Assembly (NCBI GenBank): GCA_023376005.1
Contig: CM042157.1
Coordinates: 53,964,512 to 54,028,511 of the forward strand
Direction of reading: 5' to 3'
Length of the DNA: 64,000 nucleotides
Origin: Doryteuthis pealeii
Taxonomy: Eukaryota; Mollusca; Cephalopoda; Myopsida; Loliginidae
Shown: in pieces, positions 32,039-41,124 of the stretch
How positions within the stretch are numbered: the stretch's first letter is position 1
Layout: every line of letters begins with the position of its first letter
Notes under the pieces: generated by a model
The model's database searches: none
What the model saw: only the letters and a program-made list of their open reading frames with translations
Told to the model about the DNA's origin: nothing
Made by a program: the position numbers and the translations under genes

Positions 32039-32098
<60 letters not shown>
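32039..32098. repeat. (TA)n microsatellite
   Basis: About 29 TA units, directly before a mariner tail. Confidence 0.95.
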
Positions 32099-32099
<1 letters not shown>

Positions 32100-32101
<2 letters not shown>

Positions 32102-32460
32102 GTGAGTTTAAAAAGTATCAAGACTGAAGTATTTATCAAGACAAAAATGAACAATGAATGAAATGTTAATTTTGTTCAGAATGTTTCCCTTGACATTGAA
32201 CATACTTATTCCAGCAAGTTTTCCTTTGGTCAAAGCACCTCTGAAATTTCTTTTTTGATATAGTGTGAAGCTATCCTAGCATTTTTTTTTAATGTCCTCA
32301 ATATCCTCAAATTTTACTTGTGAGATGGATTTTCTGTTCAGAAAATAATAAAAAGTCACACAGATCTGAGGGTCTGGTTAGTATAGAGAGTACAGTGCTT
32401 GCACAATCCTGTGTTTTACCAAGAATTGCTGATTAAAAAGTATCAAGACTGCTGACCCAA
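32100..32460 (-). pseudogene. Mariner-like element relic, C-terminal end
   Basis: Minus strand encodes 'FQRCFDQRKTCWNKYVQCQG', like the mariner C-terminus 'F...RW.KC....G.YF'. The sequence AAAAGTATCAAGACT at about 32110 recurs in direct orientation near 32437 and may derive from the element end. Broken frames; no catalytic D residues remain. Confidence 0.6.
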
Positions 32461-32526
32461 AAAATAGTGAAATTTGACACTGACTCATCTAGACAGCAGT
32501 CTAGACTTCTAACATCAACACTTTAT

Positions 32527-32529
<3 letters not shown>

Positions 32530-32577
<48 letters not shown>
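32530..32577. repeat. (TA)n at SINE-A 3' end
   Basis: About 23 TA units joined directly to the SINE-A 3' end. Confidence 0.95.
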
Positions 32578-32578
<1 letters not shown>

Positions 32579-33335
32579 AAATCTTATGGATGAGCAGGAT
32601 GTGACACATCAATTTATTTCTTAAGCAGAGTTTAACAGGTCTGAATTCAGACTTTTCCTTCTCCTAGACTGGTTGCCTAACCAAGGTCAAAAGAACCCAG
32701 TCTGCCCTACTATTTACACATAGCTGAAGGGAGAATAATTGGATTCATACCTTTCCCAAGGGTATTAGCACTATGTGAAATGCAAACAGCCTCATTCAGG
32801 ATTTGCACTTGTCTTATTGATGTTACATAATTTGTGGGTAGCCTACAAATAATGTCTGTAAGTGTTGTTAGATTTTGAATTAAAATTCATTGAAATTCAA
32901 ATTCAGATTTAATATCATTAATAGGTAATGATTTTTAGCTGAACCCCTGGCTTCCGCCAATGAGAGAGCATGAGAGCAGAAGTTAGGCTTAGCTAGTTAG
33001 ATTTTGGCCGTTAGTCAAACAGACTAGATGTAATGTTTGTCTGTCCTAAGATGCCAGATTCTCACCACACAGTTGAAAACCCTTTTGAAAAGTTTTTAAT
33101 AACGAATAAAGAAAACAATAAAGTCTCGCTTAATTATTATTAACAAGAAAAAATAAGCACAGACATCCAGCCCAGCAGAAGAAAGCAGCCCAGAAGAAGA
33201 AGATGACTGCCAACAAAGCAGAACCAGTAAGAACACATCTCATCTCCTCTCTTCACGCCATTTATATACTTGAGTCAAACAAGTATATAACACTGTGTCC
33301 ATTTCCTACAACGGTAACCATGCATCTCCATCACT
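32577..33335 (-). mobile_element. SINE-A split by an LTR-like insert
   Basis: The 3' two thirds lie at 32577-32810 (to 'CATTCAGGATTTGCACTTG'). The missing head resumes at about 33293 with 'TGTGTCCATTTCCTACAACG' and 'GTAACCATGCAT'. The two pieces are colinear with intact SINE-A copies, so the ~480 bp between them was inserted later. Confidence 0.8.
32821..33292. mobile_element. Candidate solo LTR inside SINE-A
   Basis: Starts TGTTAC and ends TATAACA, giving the TG...CA ends and a 5 bp terminal inverted repeat usual for LTRs. At 472 bp it holds a polyadenylation-like AATAAAGAAAACAATAAAG at 33104-33122. The 3' part has CAGCCCAGCAGAAG repeats and an ATG followed by ACTGCCAAC. No convincing target duplication was found; 'CACTTG'/'CACTGTG' is only approximate. 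Strand unknown, plus slightly favoured by the AATAAA position. Confidence 0.45.
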
Positions 33336-33564
33336 TTATTATATATGTTTCGCAACTATGCATAAGTCTTCATTTAAGATTTTTTTTTAATTTAATGATT
33401 CAGTCTTAATATACTTTCACATCTAATATATACAGGAATTGGACAAAATAATAGAATATATATTTTCCATTATTATTGCCTAATAACACTGTACATCACA
33501 ACAACAAAATACATGTGTATACATAAATATATATATGATATAATATAAGAAAATACTGGTGTGG

Positions 33565-33700
33565 TGATCAGTAACGAAGATGATGCTGACATTCTTCAGG
33601 GACATGAAAGGACCCTTCACTATTTATTTCCTTGATAAAGGTGCAACTGTGAACAGTGTTTCCTGTTGCCAATTCATTAGGCAAAATTCACCTTATCTAT
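33565..33700 (+). pseudogene. Mariner transposase fragment
   Basis: Plus strand encodes 'MLTFFRDMKGPFTIYFLDKG', 'ATVNSVSCCQF' and 'RQNSP'. This is the mariner block whose 'FWD..G' normally holds the second catalytic D. Here it reads 'FFRD': the D is kept but the tryptophan is replaced. Same region as 62.3-62.4 kb. Confidence 0.65.
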
Positions 33701-33740
33701 TTAATGACCCTCATATATTTATCTATATCTCTACCTAGCT

Positions 33741-33745
33741 ACCCC

Positions 33746-33825
<80 letters not shown>

Positions 33826-33826
33826 A

Positions 33827-33866
<40 letters not shown>
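33741..33866. repeat. Compound microsatellite (CT)(TA)(TG)(TA)
   Basis: (CT)n, (TA)n, a long (TG)n with one CA interruption, then (TA)n. Confidence 0.95.
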
Positions 33867-34640
33867 AGGAAAAGAGAACAATAATGATGAAAAAATATAT
33901 GTCGGTGCCACTGAATTGAATTGGAAAAACAGATGGTATAATCACAATCTCATCTACAACAACCAAAGATATTTCAACAGTACCACTATATCAAAATATG
34001 GTATATATAAAAGAGATAACAGGCAAAATCCCCATAATAAAAAATGGGATATTGCAAAAAAGATCAATTTTATAAAGAAGGTCAATATAACTGCAGGTTG
34101 TGTCTAGAAGAAAAATTATGTATTCTACAAAATTCTGATAAACATTTGCTGAACAAAAAAATTGAATTAATTTCTAAGTGTAAATAAATATCTCTGGTAT
34201 TACCATCTAACCCTAATTAATACCATGTTTTACATCCCTCTATTTTTACTACAAGAGGGAAAAATTTATTATTAATTTTAATTTAGTTATATTTTTTTTA
34301 TTCATATATTTTATATTTTATTGTTTATATTCTTATTTTCTTATTTTTTTATTTATTCAAAAAATATTTTTCTGTCACATCTGAATGTCATGTGCAATAA
34401 TACCTAAACACATTATGCTTTTGAGTAAATATCTCACATAAAAAGATCTAACTATGTGAACACATGTCACACTATACCAATGCTTGATTAACCACTTTTT
34501 ACTATTCTACCATTTGAGGTTTGTTTTACACAAATGAAACTTAAGTAACAATAATATACTATTAATAATTTTATATTTCATACCTGCTCTGGTATTATAG
34601 CATTGATCACTCTTTCTAGGCATGCACTTTTCTTATGTGC
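33861..34640 (+). pseudogene. Penelope-like element, GIY-YIG C-terminus and 3' region
   Basis: Frames encode 'PLN.IGKTDGTITIS'-like sequence, 'YNNQRYFNSTTISKYGIYKR', 'NRQNPHNKKWDIAKK' and 'C.LCLEEKLC'. This order (spacing helix, 'TTLSKYIW.LK', 'I.WEI.KK', Cys pair) is typical of the end of Penelope-like GIY-YIG domains. The downstream AT-rich stretch to ~34640 has matches ('ATTA..CC', 'TATGTGAACAC') to the region after the 58.4-59.1 kb copy. Dead fragment. Confidence 0.7.
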
Positions 34641-34670
34641 TATCTTTCATATATATATATATATATATAT

Positions 34671-34799
34671 GATATATTGAAAAAACAAAGGATGTTTACA
34701 AATGCATGGGCTCATCAGGAGAGAATGTGCAAACCGTTTCGGGGCCTCTCCTGATGAGCCCATGCATTTGTAAACATCCTTTGTTTTTTTCAATATATC
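34671..34799. repeat. Near-perfect 53 bp-arm inverted repeat
   Basis: Arm 34671-34723 is the reverse complement of 34746-34799, apart from one extra T in an A/T run. A 22 nt loop holds 'GAATGTGCAAACCG'. The core 'GGGCTCATCAGGAGAG' is followed by 'CCCCGAAACGG' on one strand. Both sides carry (TA)n. Confidence 0.9.
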
Positions 34800-34832
34800 A
34801 TATTCACACTGTCGGATTATTTTCCATTTTAT

Positions 34833-34836
<4 letters not shown>

Positions 34837-34880
<44 letters not shown>
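34837..34880. repeat. (TA)n microsatellite
   Basis: About 21 TA units between two inverted repeats. Confidence 0.95.
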
Positions 34881-34883
<3 letters not shown>

Positions 34884-34931
34884 CTTAAATATCAGCCATG
34901 TTAATGGTTAATATGGCTGATATTTAAGCCT
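34881..34931. repeat. Perfect 19 bp-arm hairpin
   Basis: AGGCTTAAATATCAGCCAT (34881-34899) is exactly mirrored at 34913-34931, with a 13 nt loop. Followed by 'TTCCTTTATCAATTCT', which resembles the flank of the 44.9 kb inverted repeat. Confidence 0.9.
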
Positions 34932-35275
34932 TTCCTTTATCAATTCTATAAATATTGCTCAGTATATAATTATCAAATTATTATACATTGAGCTCTCCAC
35001 ACAGACTACCAATTTACCTATTTAGGTAATGTTTAAATGTTTTTCAAAAATGTGCCCAATCTCACTTATGGAAGGAACTTTATTTAGTATCAAAAAACAA
35101 TTATATACAAGCCAATCCCCTGACATCTCTGGATTAGCCCATTCAGAAAAGTATTTCCAAACTAGTGCTCAACTATACAGAATATAGGCGCTAAGTATTT
35201 AATTTAAATTATTAATACCTATAAATGAGTTGATTTCCTCAACAATAAGCTGAGAAAACCAATACATACACACAC

Positions 35276-35322
<47 letters not shown>

Positions 35323-35529
35323 GGCCAGACAACTTGGCTTCACAATAGAATGATAAGAAATCCCTTTGTTGTGGTATTCATTAAATTTATTTTCAGCTAA
35401 ATAGAAAGAAAAAGTAGAGGAAGAAAGTGAAGAGATGATAAATTGAAAAGAAAGAGAAATTGAAAAAGAGAGGATGAACAAGAAATGATGATGAGGAAAT
35501 AAAATATTGACATATAGAAAGTTATTGGT

Positions 35530-35539
35530 AAAAAAAAAG

Positions 35540-35570
<31 letters not shown>

Positions 35571-35680
35571 GATCAAATAACAATCCATATGTAAGTAATC
35601 CTGTTATTTATGCTAATGTTGCTGTTCCTAATGATAACAACAATAACAATAATAATAACAACAACAACAATAATAGACTA
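35530..35680. repeat. (GAAA)n and (AAC/AAT)n microsatellites
   Basis: Eight GAAA units at ~35538-35571 and an ACA/ATA trinucleotide tract at 35636-35676, the latter abutting a LINE fragment. Confidence 0.9.
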
Positions 35681-35960
35681 TACTACCAAATGGTATATGC
35701 ACAAACCAGAATCTGTCCTAGACAATGAAATCTATAGAATTATCTGGGATTTCAAGATACAGCAGATCACCTACTGTTAATAACAAAAAAAAAGAACTTG
35801 TCATCAAATGGATTTTCCTGTTCCTGCAGACTACAAAGTGAAAATAAAAGAAAGCAAAAAGATAGAATAATACTTGGATCTTATTAGAGAACTAGATAAG
35901 CTGTGGAAAGTGAGGGTGGCCATGATACCAATTGTAGTGAATGCACTTGGAATGGTTCCT
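35678..35960 (+). pseudogene. REL-type LINE C-terminal fragment
   Basis: 'WYMHKPESVLDNEIYRIIWD', then a frame break, then 'KKRTCHQMDFPVPADYKVKI', 'YLDLIRELDKLWKVRVAMIP' and 'VVNALGMVP'. Collinear with the minus-strand copy at 28.4-28.9 kb. The residues that would hold the PD core are damaged. Confidence 0.7.
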
Positions 35961-35961
35961 C

Positions 35962-36010
35962 ATAGATCATATCTTATGATGATAACCGTTAAACCGTGCA
36001 CCTTCACAAA
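35962..36010 (-). repeat. SINE-A head scrap
   Basis: 'ATCTTATGATGATAACCGTT' and 'AAACCGTGCACC' match the reversed A-box end of SINE-A. Confidence 0.4.
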
Positions 36011-36110
36011 TAGTATATACACAAACCAGAATCTGTCCTAGAAAATGAGATGCCTGAAATTTTGTGGGACTTTAAGAGAGGCAATCCTCACCTGAAGACA
36101 ATTAATTAAC
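36010..36110 (+). pseudogene. REL-type LINE fragment, second piece
   Basis: 'YTQTRICPRK'-frame and 'PESVLENEMPEILWDFK' sequence repeats the first part of the 35678 fragment, so this is a separate small copy 300 bp downstream in the same orientation. Confidence 0.6.
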
Positions 36111-37185
36111 AAGAAGTTCCTCTCAAGGCAAAATCAATTTCTTCCCTGGAATGTTTTACCAGCAATTCCCCACAAGTATATTGTCCATATTTAAGATGAT
36201 CTCCTAGCATCACATGTGTTGCACAATGCATATGTGCATATATTAGAGTGTATTTATGTGTGCATGTGTAAGTATGTGTATGATTTTGACAAATCACAAA
36301 AACTAGATGCATGTGTATATGTGTATGCATAGATATGTGTGTGTATAGATATGTGGGTATAAAATCAAGATAAAACCTCATATGGCTGCATATATATATA
36401 TGGGTATGTATGTGAGCTGGACATTAGATGGTAATGGTGTATGTGTGTACATATGTGTATGTATATATATATATATGTGTGTGTGTGTGTCTGTGTGTGT
36501 GTGTGTGTGTGTATAAGGTTTGCCTTGTGTCAGTCAAGGGAAGTTCATAAAAGTCATTAAAAATTCTCTAATGAAGAAAAAAAATAGAATCAGATAGATA
36601 AAATCTAGGGTAGTTATACAAAGTAAGGATCAGAGATTGTTGGTGATCTCTGATACAAAGAAAAGATCCCGGATTTGGGGAATCTTGGCAAATCTCAGAT
36701 TGAATAGGATTTGAGAATGAGACTTGGACATGGGGGAGAAGAGAAGAGACCCAGGGGGAGAGTCAGTGAGTTGCCAGATAGCAGAGAGTAAGGGGTGATG
36801 TTTTGACAGTGAGGATGAATGTTCAGTGGCTGACTAAGAGGGTCACCCCAGTTCCCCAAGTATGGGAACTTAGCCAATAGTAGCATAGAGTAGGAGAATG
36901 AATGAAAAGAACAAGGAAAACTGGAAAAAGAGAGCAAGACTAAATATGAATGCATTGTGTGAGACATACCTTTCCTTCTGACCAAAAATGTACATCCTTA
37001 CTCTGTTATCTTTGTTATTTATTTGTTTCTTATGATAGGGTCCCCTCACCGGGTGAAGTTTGAATGAAGGACATAGCGGTGGGGTCCATACAATGCTAAT
37101 GACACAGCAAAAGACTATGCTGAAGACATGACGGCAAAGAAGACAAAAATGTGTACTAACCCCCAAGGGTGGGGGCCATATTGTC
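36111..37185. other. No firm feature; short microsatellites
   Basis: GTATG/TGTAT-rich sequence at 36220-36370 and a (TG)n at 36475-36512. 36660-37180 is more complex, with no recognised family or protein motif despite long chance frames on the minus strand. Confidence 0.35.
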
Positions 37186-37188
37186 ACA

Positions 37189-37470
37189 TATGGTGTAATC
37201 ATTATTATCAGTGGAAATGGACATCGCGAGACAAGTTCAAATGCTTGATGAGGCTGATTGTATTTCACATAGCACAAATCTCTTTGGGAAAGGCATGCAT
37301 CCAACTATTCTCCCTCCAGCTATGGGTAAATGGTAGGGTGGACTTGGTTCTTTAACCTTAGTATGGCAACCAGTCTAGGAGAAGGAAAACTTTGAGTTCA
37401 ATCTTGTTAAACTTAAAAATTGACCTTGAGCCAGCTCCGGCTAATGCAAAAGGGTTTGGGTAAATATATA
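37189..37470 (+). mobile_element. SINE-A, full length
   Basis: 'TGGTGTAATCATTATTATCA' (A-box region), 'AAGTTCAAATGCTTG' (B box), 'TATTTCACATAGCAC', 'GCTATGGGTAAATGGTAGGG', 'GTCTAGGAGAAGGAAAAC', 'TTGACCTTGAGCC', end 'AGGGTTTGGGTAAATATATA'. Confidence 0.85.
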
Positions 37471-37619
37471 CTTTGCTCATTACACTGGCCATTGGTTGAA
37501 TGTTGTCATCCATTTGAAGCCAATGTTGTCCAAGAGACAAAAAGGACAAAATCTGATACAACAGGGCATCATTGTCAGCACACAAGCTGTGTAAATGTAC
37601 ATTTATATAAATGTACTGT

Positions 37620-37828
37620 TTACATTTCACATAGTGCTAATACTCTTGGGAAAGGTATGAATCCAACTACTTTCCCTCCAGCTATGGGCAAATAGTAGGG
37701 CAGACTGGACTTTTTAACCTTAGCTAAGTAACCAGTTTAGAAAACTCTAAATTCTAACCTGTTAAACTGTGCTTAATAAATTGACCTTGTGTCACATCCT
37801 GCTCATGCAGAGGGGGTGGTAAATATAT
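37620..37828 (+). repeat. SINE-A, lacking head
   Basis: Starts at 'TTTACATTTCACATAGTGC' and runs through 'GCTATGGGCAAATAGTAGGG', 'TTGACCTTGTGTCACATCC', to 'AGGGGGTGGTAAATATATAT'. Confidence 0.8.
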
Positions 37829-37862
37829 ATATAAATGTAGTTGAAAACAAGACTCTAGGTCC

Positions 37863-37978
37863 TGGTTATGTATCCAACTATTCTCCCTCCAACTATGGGT
37901 AAACCTGTTAAAATCTGAATAAGCAATTGACCTTGTGCCTTATCCCATTCGATTAGAGGGGTTGGGTAAATATGCATA
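37863..37978 (+). repeat. SINE-A with internal deletion
   Basis: 'ATGTATCCAACTATTCTCCC' and 'CTATGGGTAAACCTG' jump straight to 'TTAAAATCTGAATAAG', 'TTGACCTTGTGCC', 'GGGGTTGGGTAAATATG'. About 60 internal bases, the 'AGTAGGGCAGACT..' block, are missing. Third SINE-A in a row with the same orientation. Confidence 0.75.
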
Positions 37979-38294
37979 TTTAAGATGAATTCAACAAATT
38001 CTATCCATTTCTCCATTTCCTCTTATTCAAAAAACCCTTGAATAGTTACTTGTGTTTTATTACTTGAAAAGTCAGTTTCAATATTTTAGTTTGTGCTAGT
38101 TTGCTGCACGTATATCATGTGACTGATGCAGTTTAAGCTGCTAAAGGTACCCACTACAATTGGTAGTATTGTGGTAGTTAGTGCACTGACACATTATGCA
38201 TTGCTTCACTCTGTGTCTGATTAGACAGCTGCACAGATGAATGTGCAACATAACCCAATTTGGTAATTTATGCTTTAAAATTCACACTGGGCCA

Positions 38295-38765
38295 TAATGC
38301 CGTGGAAGCAACCAAAAACACTTGAACAAAAGGTGAAGGCACAATTGATCACAGTACAGTAACCTGGTGGTTCAAGAAATTTTTCTCAGTTTGCAAGAAC
38401 TTCAACAATCAGGTTTAGCCAGGTTGGCCTAAAACCATGAATTTCAAAGTATATGCCAAGACACACAGACAACTCTAGTGAGTAGCAAGTAAAGTAAGTA
38501 AAATCGTTGGGGTGGTCTAAAGACAGTATCAGTCAGACACCAAGGGACTCTAACCCCTTTTCACTAGCGCTAGACCAAAGAGATTGTTTTTGGCATCTCT
38601 ACTGGACAGATCCCGGTGCTACTCATACACTGAGTTGAACCTTGTGGTTCCTAGTTGGATGCTCTACCGACTGAGCTTAACTGTTGGCATTTCACAATCT
38701 AATGTGATTCATCACCTTCATCAAAAGTATCCAGAGCAACTCAAAATTCCAACATTGTAATGTCT
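38295..38765 (+). pseudogene. Possible DNA-transposon N-terminal fragment, split
   Basis: A frame from 38297 gives 'MPWKQPKTLEQKVKAQLIT', a stop, 'GGSRNFSQFARTSTIRFSQ'. After a SINE-B insert it resumes with 'VGISQSNVIHHLHQKYPEQL'. The last part looks like a helix-turn-helix of transposase DNA-binding domains. The family cannot be named from this. Clearly dead. Confidence 0.35.
38490..38681 (-). mobile_element. SINE-B
   Basis: Minus strand: 'TAAGCTCAGTCGGTAGAGCA' (D-arm/A box of a tRNA), 'CACAAGGTTCAACTCAG' (B box), 'GTAGCACCGGGATCTGTCC', 'TCTCTTTGGTCTAGCGCTAG', 'GTCTGACTGATACTGTCTTT', end 'CCAACGATTTTACTTAC'. Same family as 43091-43306. It interrupts the frame described at 38295. Confidence 0.8.
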
Positions 38766-38814
38766 AAGTCTCCCCAAATCAAAATCAATATACCCTGTTG
38801 GCAAAGGGCCTAGA

Positions 38815-39180
38815 TTATATTGGATGTATCCCTTGTGGAAGAATAAGATCCCCCACTTTACTGAAAGGGTGCCCTGGGTATGACACTAAACTGCATCTGG
38901 TGTTGAAGCCCTAGTTCTAGGGTTCTGGGAAGTGTGGAATCACCACCTCATTACCATTACTCTTAGGTTCAGTCTCACATGGAGTGCGTGATACTTAGGA
39001 TCCCATCTGTGGGTCAAAAAGATTTATTTGAGATAATGAAGTATTTACCTGTTTAAAATGATTGTGAAGATACATTTTTGTACTGTTTATAATTGGAGAC
39101 CATAATTTTTAAACTGATTTTGGCATAAATTAACCCAACAAGGGTTAACATGCCATAACACCAACCAGATAACCAATTAT
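38815..39180 (+). mobile_element. Family C, head to tail
   Basis: Head 'GGATGTATCCCTTGTGGAAG', 'GCCCTGGGTATGACACTAAA', 'CTGCATCTGGTG', 'GTTCTAGGGTTCTGG'. Middle 'TCCCATCTGTGGGTCAAAAA', then a single tandem-unit remnant, and tail 'CAACAAGGGTTAACATGCCA'. About 365 bp with almost no internal expansion. Confidence 0.75.
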
Positions 39181-39219
39181 GTTTCTTTTATTTGATTATG
39201 GTCAAGTGTATAATCCAAG

Positions 39220-39650
39220 AGAATACAGAAAAACATTGGAGGGAAGGTGAAAAGAAAGGAAATGCAATAATTTGAGAAGAAGGAGAATGAAAAGGAATTA
39301 TTTTAATTTGAGGAGGAGAAGAAAGGAAAAGAAATGAAATAATTTGAGAAGAAAGAGAAAAGAAAGGAAATATAATAATTTGAAGGGGAGGAGAAAGGAA
39401 AAGAAATACAGTAATTTGAGAAGGAGAAAAGAATGATATTCAATAATTTGAAAAAAGAAAGGAAATATTATGAGGAGAGAAGAAGTGAAATGAAATGCAA
39501 TTATTTGAGAAGGAGAAAGAAATAGAAAAGCAATAATTCAAAGAGAAAGAGAAAGGAAGGAAATGCAATTATTTGAGGAGAGGGAGAAGTGAAAGGAAAT
39601 GCAGAGAGTTTCAAAGAAGGAGAAAGGACAGGAAATGTCGGGAGTTCAGA
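39220..39650 (+). repeat. Purine minisatellite (~35-40 bp unit)
   Basis: About ten degenerate units built from 'GGAAATGCAATAATTTGAG' followed by 'AAGGAGAAAGGAAA'. Purine-rich on the plus strand. Unlike the 21-22 kb tract, a repeating unit with a fixed pyrimidine-containing core (CAATAATTTG) is clear. Confidence 0.85.
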
Positions 39651-40027
39651 GGGAGCAAAGCAAGTAAAAATGAATTTTTAAAAAGACTAAAAAAAATGAA
39701 TAAGTAAAAGCCATTATAACAACTATAAAAATATTTCTAAATGAAGTTTCAAAGAGTCTGATAATAGTCATCTTGTGCAAAAAAGGAATGAGAGAGAGAG
39801 AGGGGGGGTAGATGTATCTCAACAGAAACAATTCAAAGCTGGACAAAGAATCCCAAACAAAGAATCCCAGACAAAAGGTAATGCCATTTACATTTAATCC
39901 ATCGTTAGTGATGTCTATCCACCAATATCTTATAACATTCAATGACAATAATATTTCTCAGTTGTATCCTTCCAAAATGGAGTCTCCAGTTATTAATGAA
40001 AGAATATAACGTGTTCTATTACTCTGA

Positions 40028-40084
40028 AAAGAGAGAGAGAAAGAGAGAGAGAGAAAGAGAGAGAGAGAAAGAAAGAGAGAGAAA
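40028..40084. repeat. (GA)n with AAGA interruptions
   Basis: GAGAGA and GAAAGA blocks over ~55 bp. Confidence 0.95.
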
Positions 40085-40398
40085 TGGTAACCTAATATGT
40101 CTGATATCAGTTGGCCCTTTCTATTCAGAACATTAATAAGTTTTTTGGTCAGAATCAAAAGATGGCATTTATAGAACTTATAGATTAGTGTCCCCCAAGG
40201 ATTTCGGTAGAGCCTGCTTTTTGCCTCTGTATTTAAATAAAGTGGACATTCTTAATATTCCTGAGAACAAATCTCAGAGTTTCTTCTAGTGGAAGAAAGT
40301 TGTACTTTCTATAAGATAATGTTTAACCTTTCGGCTTTGTGTCAGAAAATGGTGTGTAACCCATTACCTACTGAGTGTTTAATATACCCTAACAACCA

Positions 40399-40576
40399 TA
40401 CATGTAGATTGAAAACAATGTTCTTTGTATGCCACAGCATTAAAAACAATGATACTTCAATTTAGAAATAATACAATTGTAGTTTCATTGAATTCAGGTT
40501 GGTTGGTTCATTCGGGGTTTAATAGCATATCAATCCTTGTGGTTTATTTAATGCCAAATCTTGTTTTCTTTTTTTT

Positions 40577-40636
<60 letters not shown>

Positions 40637-41110
40637 TAACTTTATCTGTATTAATAGATTGGCAAAAATAATGTTAATTAACTTTATGCATATTAATAAA
40701 CTGTTGGTTAACTCTCAGCCAACTACCTTCTAACACCTTTAAGATAAAAAGGGTTGTGTATTTGTTTGTCATAAGAGCAATTTTGAAGAATACTGTTGGG
40801 ATTGAACCATATAGGTGCTAAGACTTGAAATGACCAGCTGATTTATCAGATTGGGCCTCTCGATCATCTGTCTAGCCCAAGTAAGGGCTGAAGTGGAGTG
40901 ATGTAAGACCATTTAGTACCCAGATCACAGACCACTCTAGCTACCAAGATCCTGTCCCCAAGTATTATGGGTCAGTATCCACGGTCAACAGGTGGCCTCA
41001 TTGGGGGTGGGGGGTCTACCTGTTTGCAGAGGTGAAGTCGGCATATTCTACAGCCCTAGATGCCAAAGCAAATTGAATACAACAGATCTTTTTCTCAGAG
41101 ATTTTTCACC
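40399..41110 (+). repeat. Repeat M, copy 1, interrupted by family C
   Basis: 40399-40496 ('TAGATTGAAAACAATGTTCT', 'GCCACA.CATTA', 'AGTTTCATTGAATTCA') and 41082-41110 ('CAGATCTTTTTCTCAGAG', 'ATTTTTCACCA') are colinear with the continuous copy at 41188-41345. The 575 bp between is a family C insertion. Confidence 0.7.
40497..41071 (-). mobile_element. Family C, long variant with target duplication
   Basis: Bounded by ATTGAATTCA (40487-40496) and ATTGAATACA (41072-41081), a 10 bp target duplication with one mismatch. Reversed tail: (GGTT)n, 'TTTAATAGCATATCAATCCT', 'TTTAATGCCAAATCTTG', then a (TA)25 tract. Middle: 'ATTAATA.A.TGG' repeats. Head-side block: 'CTGTCTAGCCCAAGTAAGGG', 'TATTATGGGTCAGTATCC', 'AACAGGTGGCCTCATTGGGG', 'GGCATATTCTACAG'. 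No open frame. Mobilised in trans if at all. Confidence 0.8.
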
Positions 41111-41124
41111 AATGAAAGCATTAT

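Noticed and set aside
32821..33292. Endogenous retrovirus with genes
   Set aside because: Only an LTR-like segment is present; no gag, pol or env sequence, primer-binding site or second LTR was seen nearby.
36695..37304. Overlapping minus-strand frames of 96 and 144 codons
   Set aside because: Two frames overlap, neither shows a conserved motif, and the right end runs into a SINE-A on the other strand.
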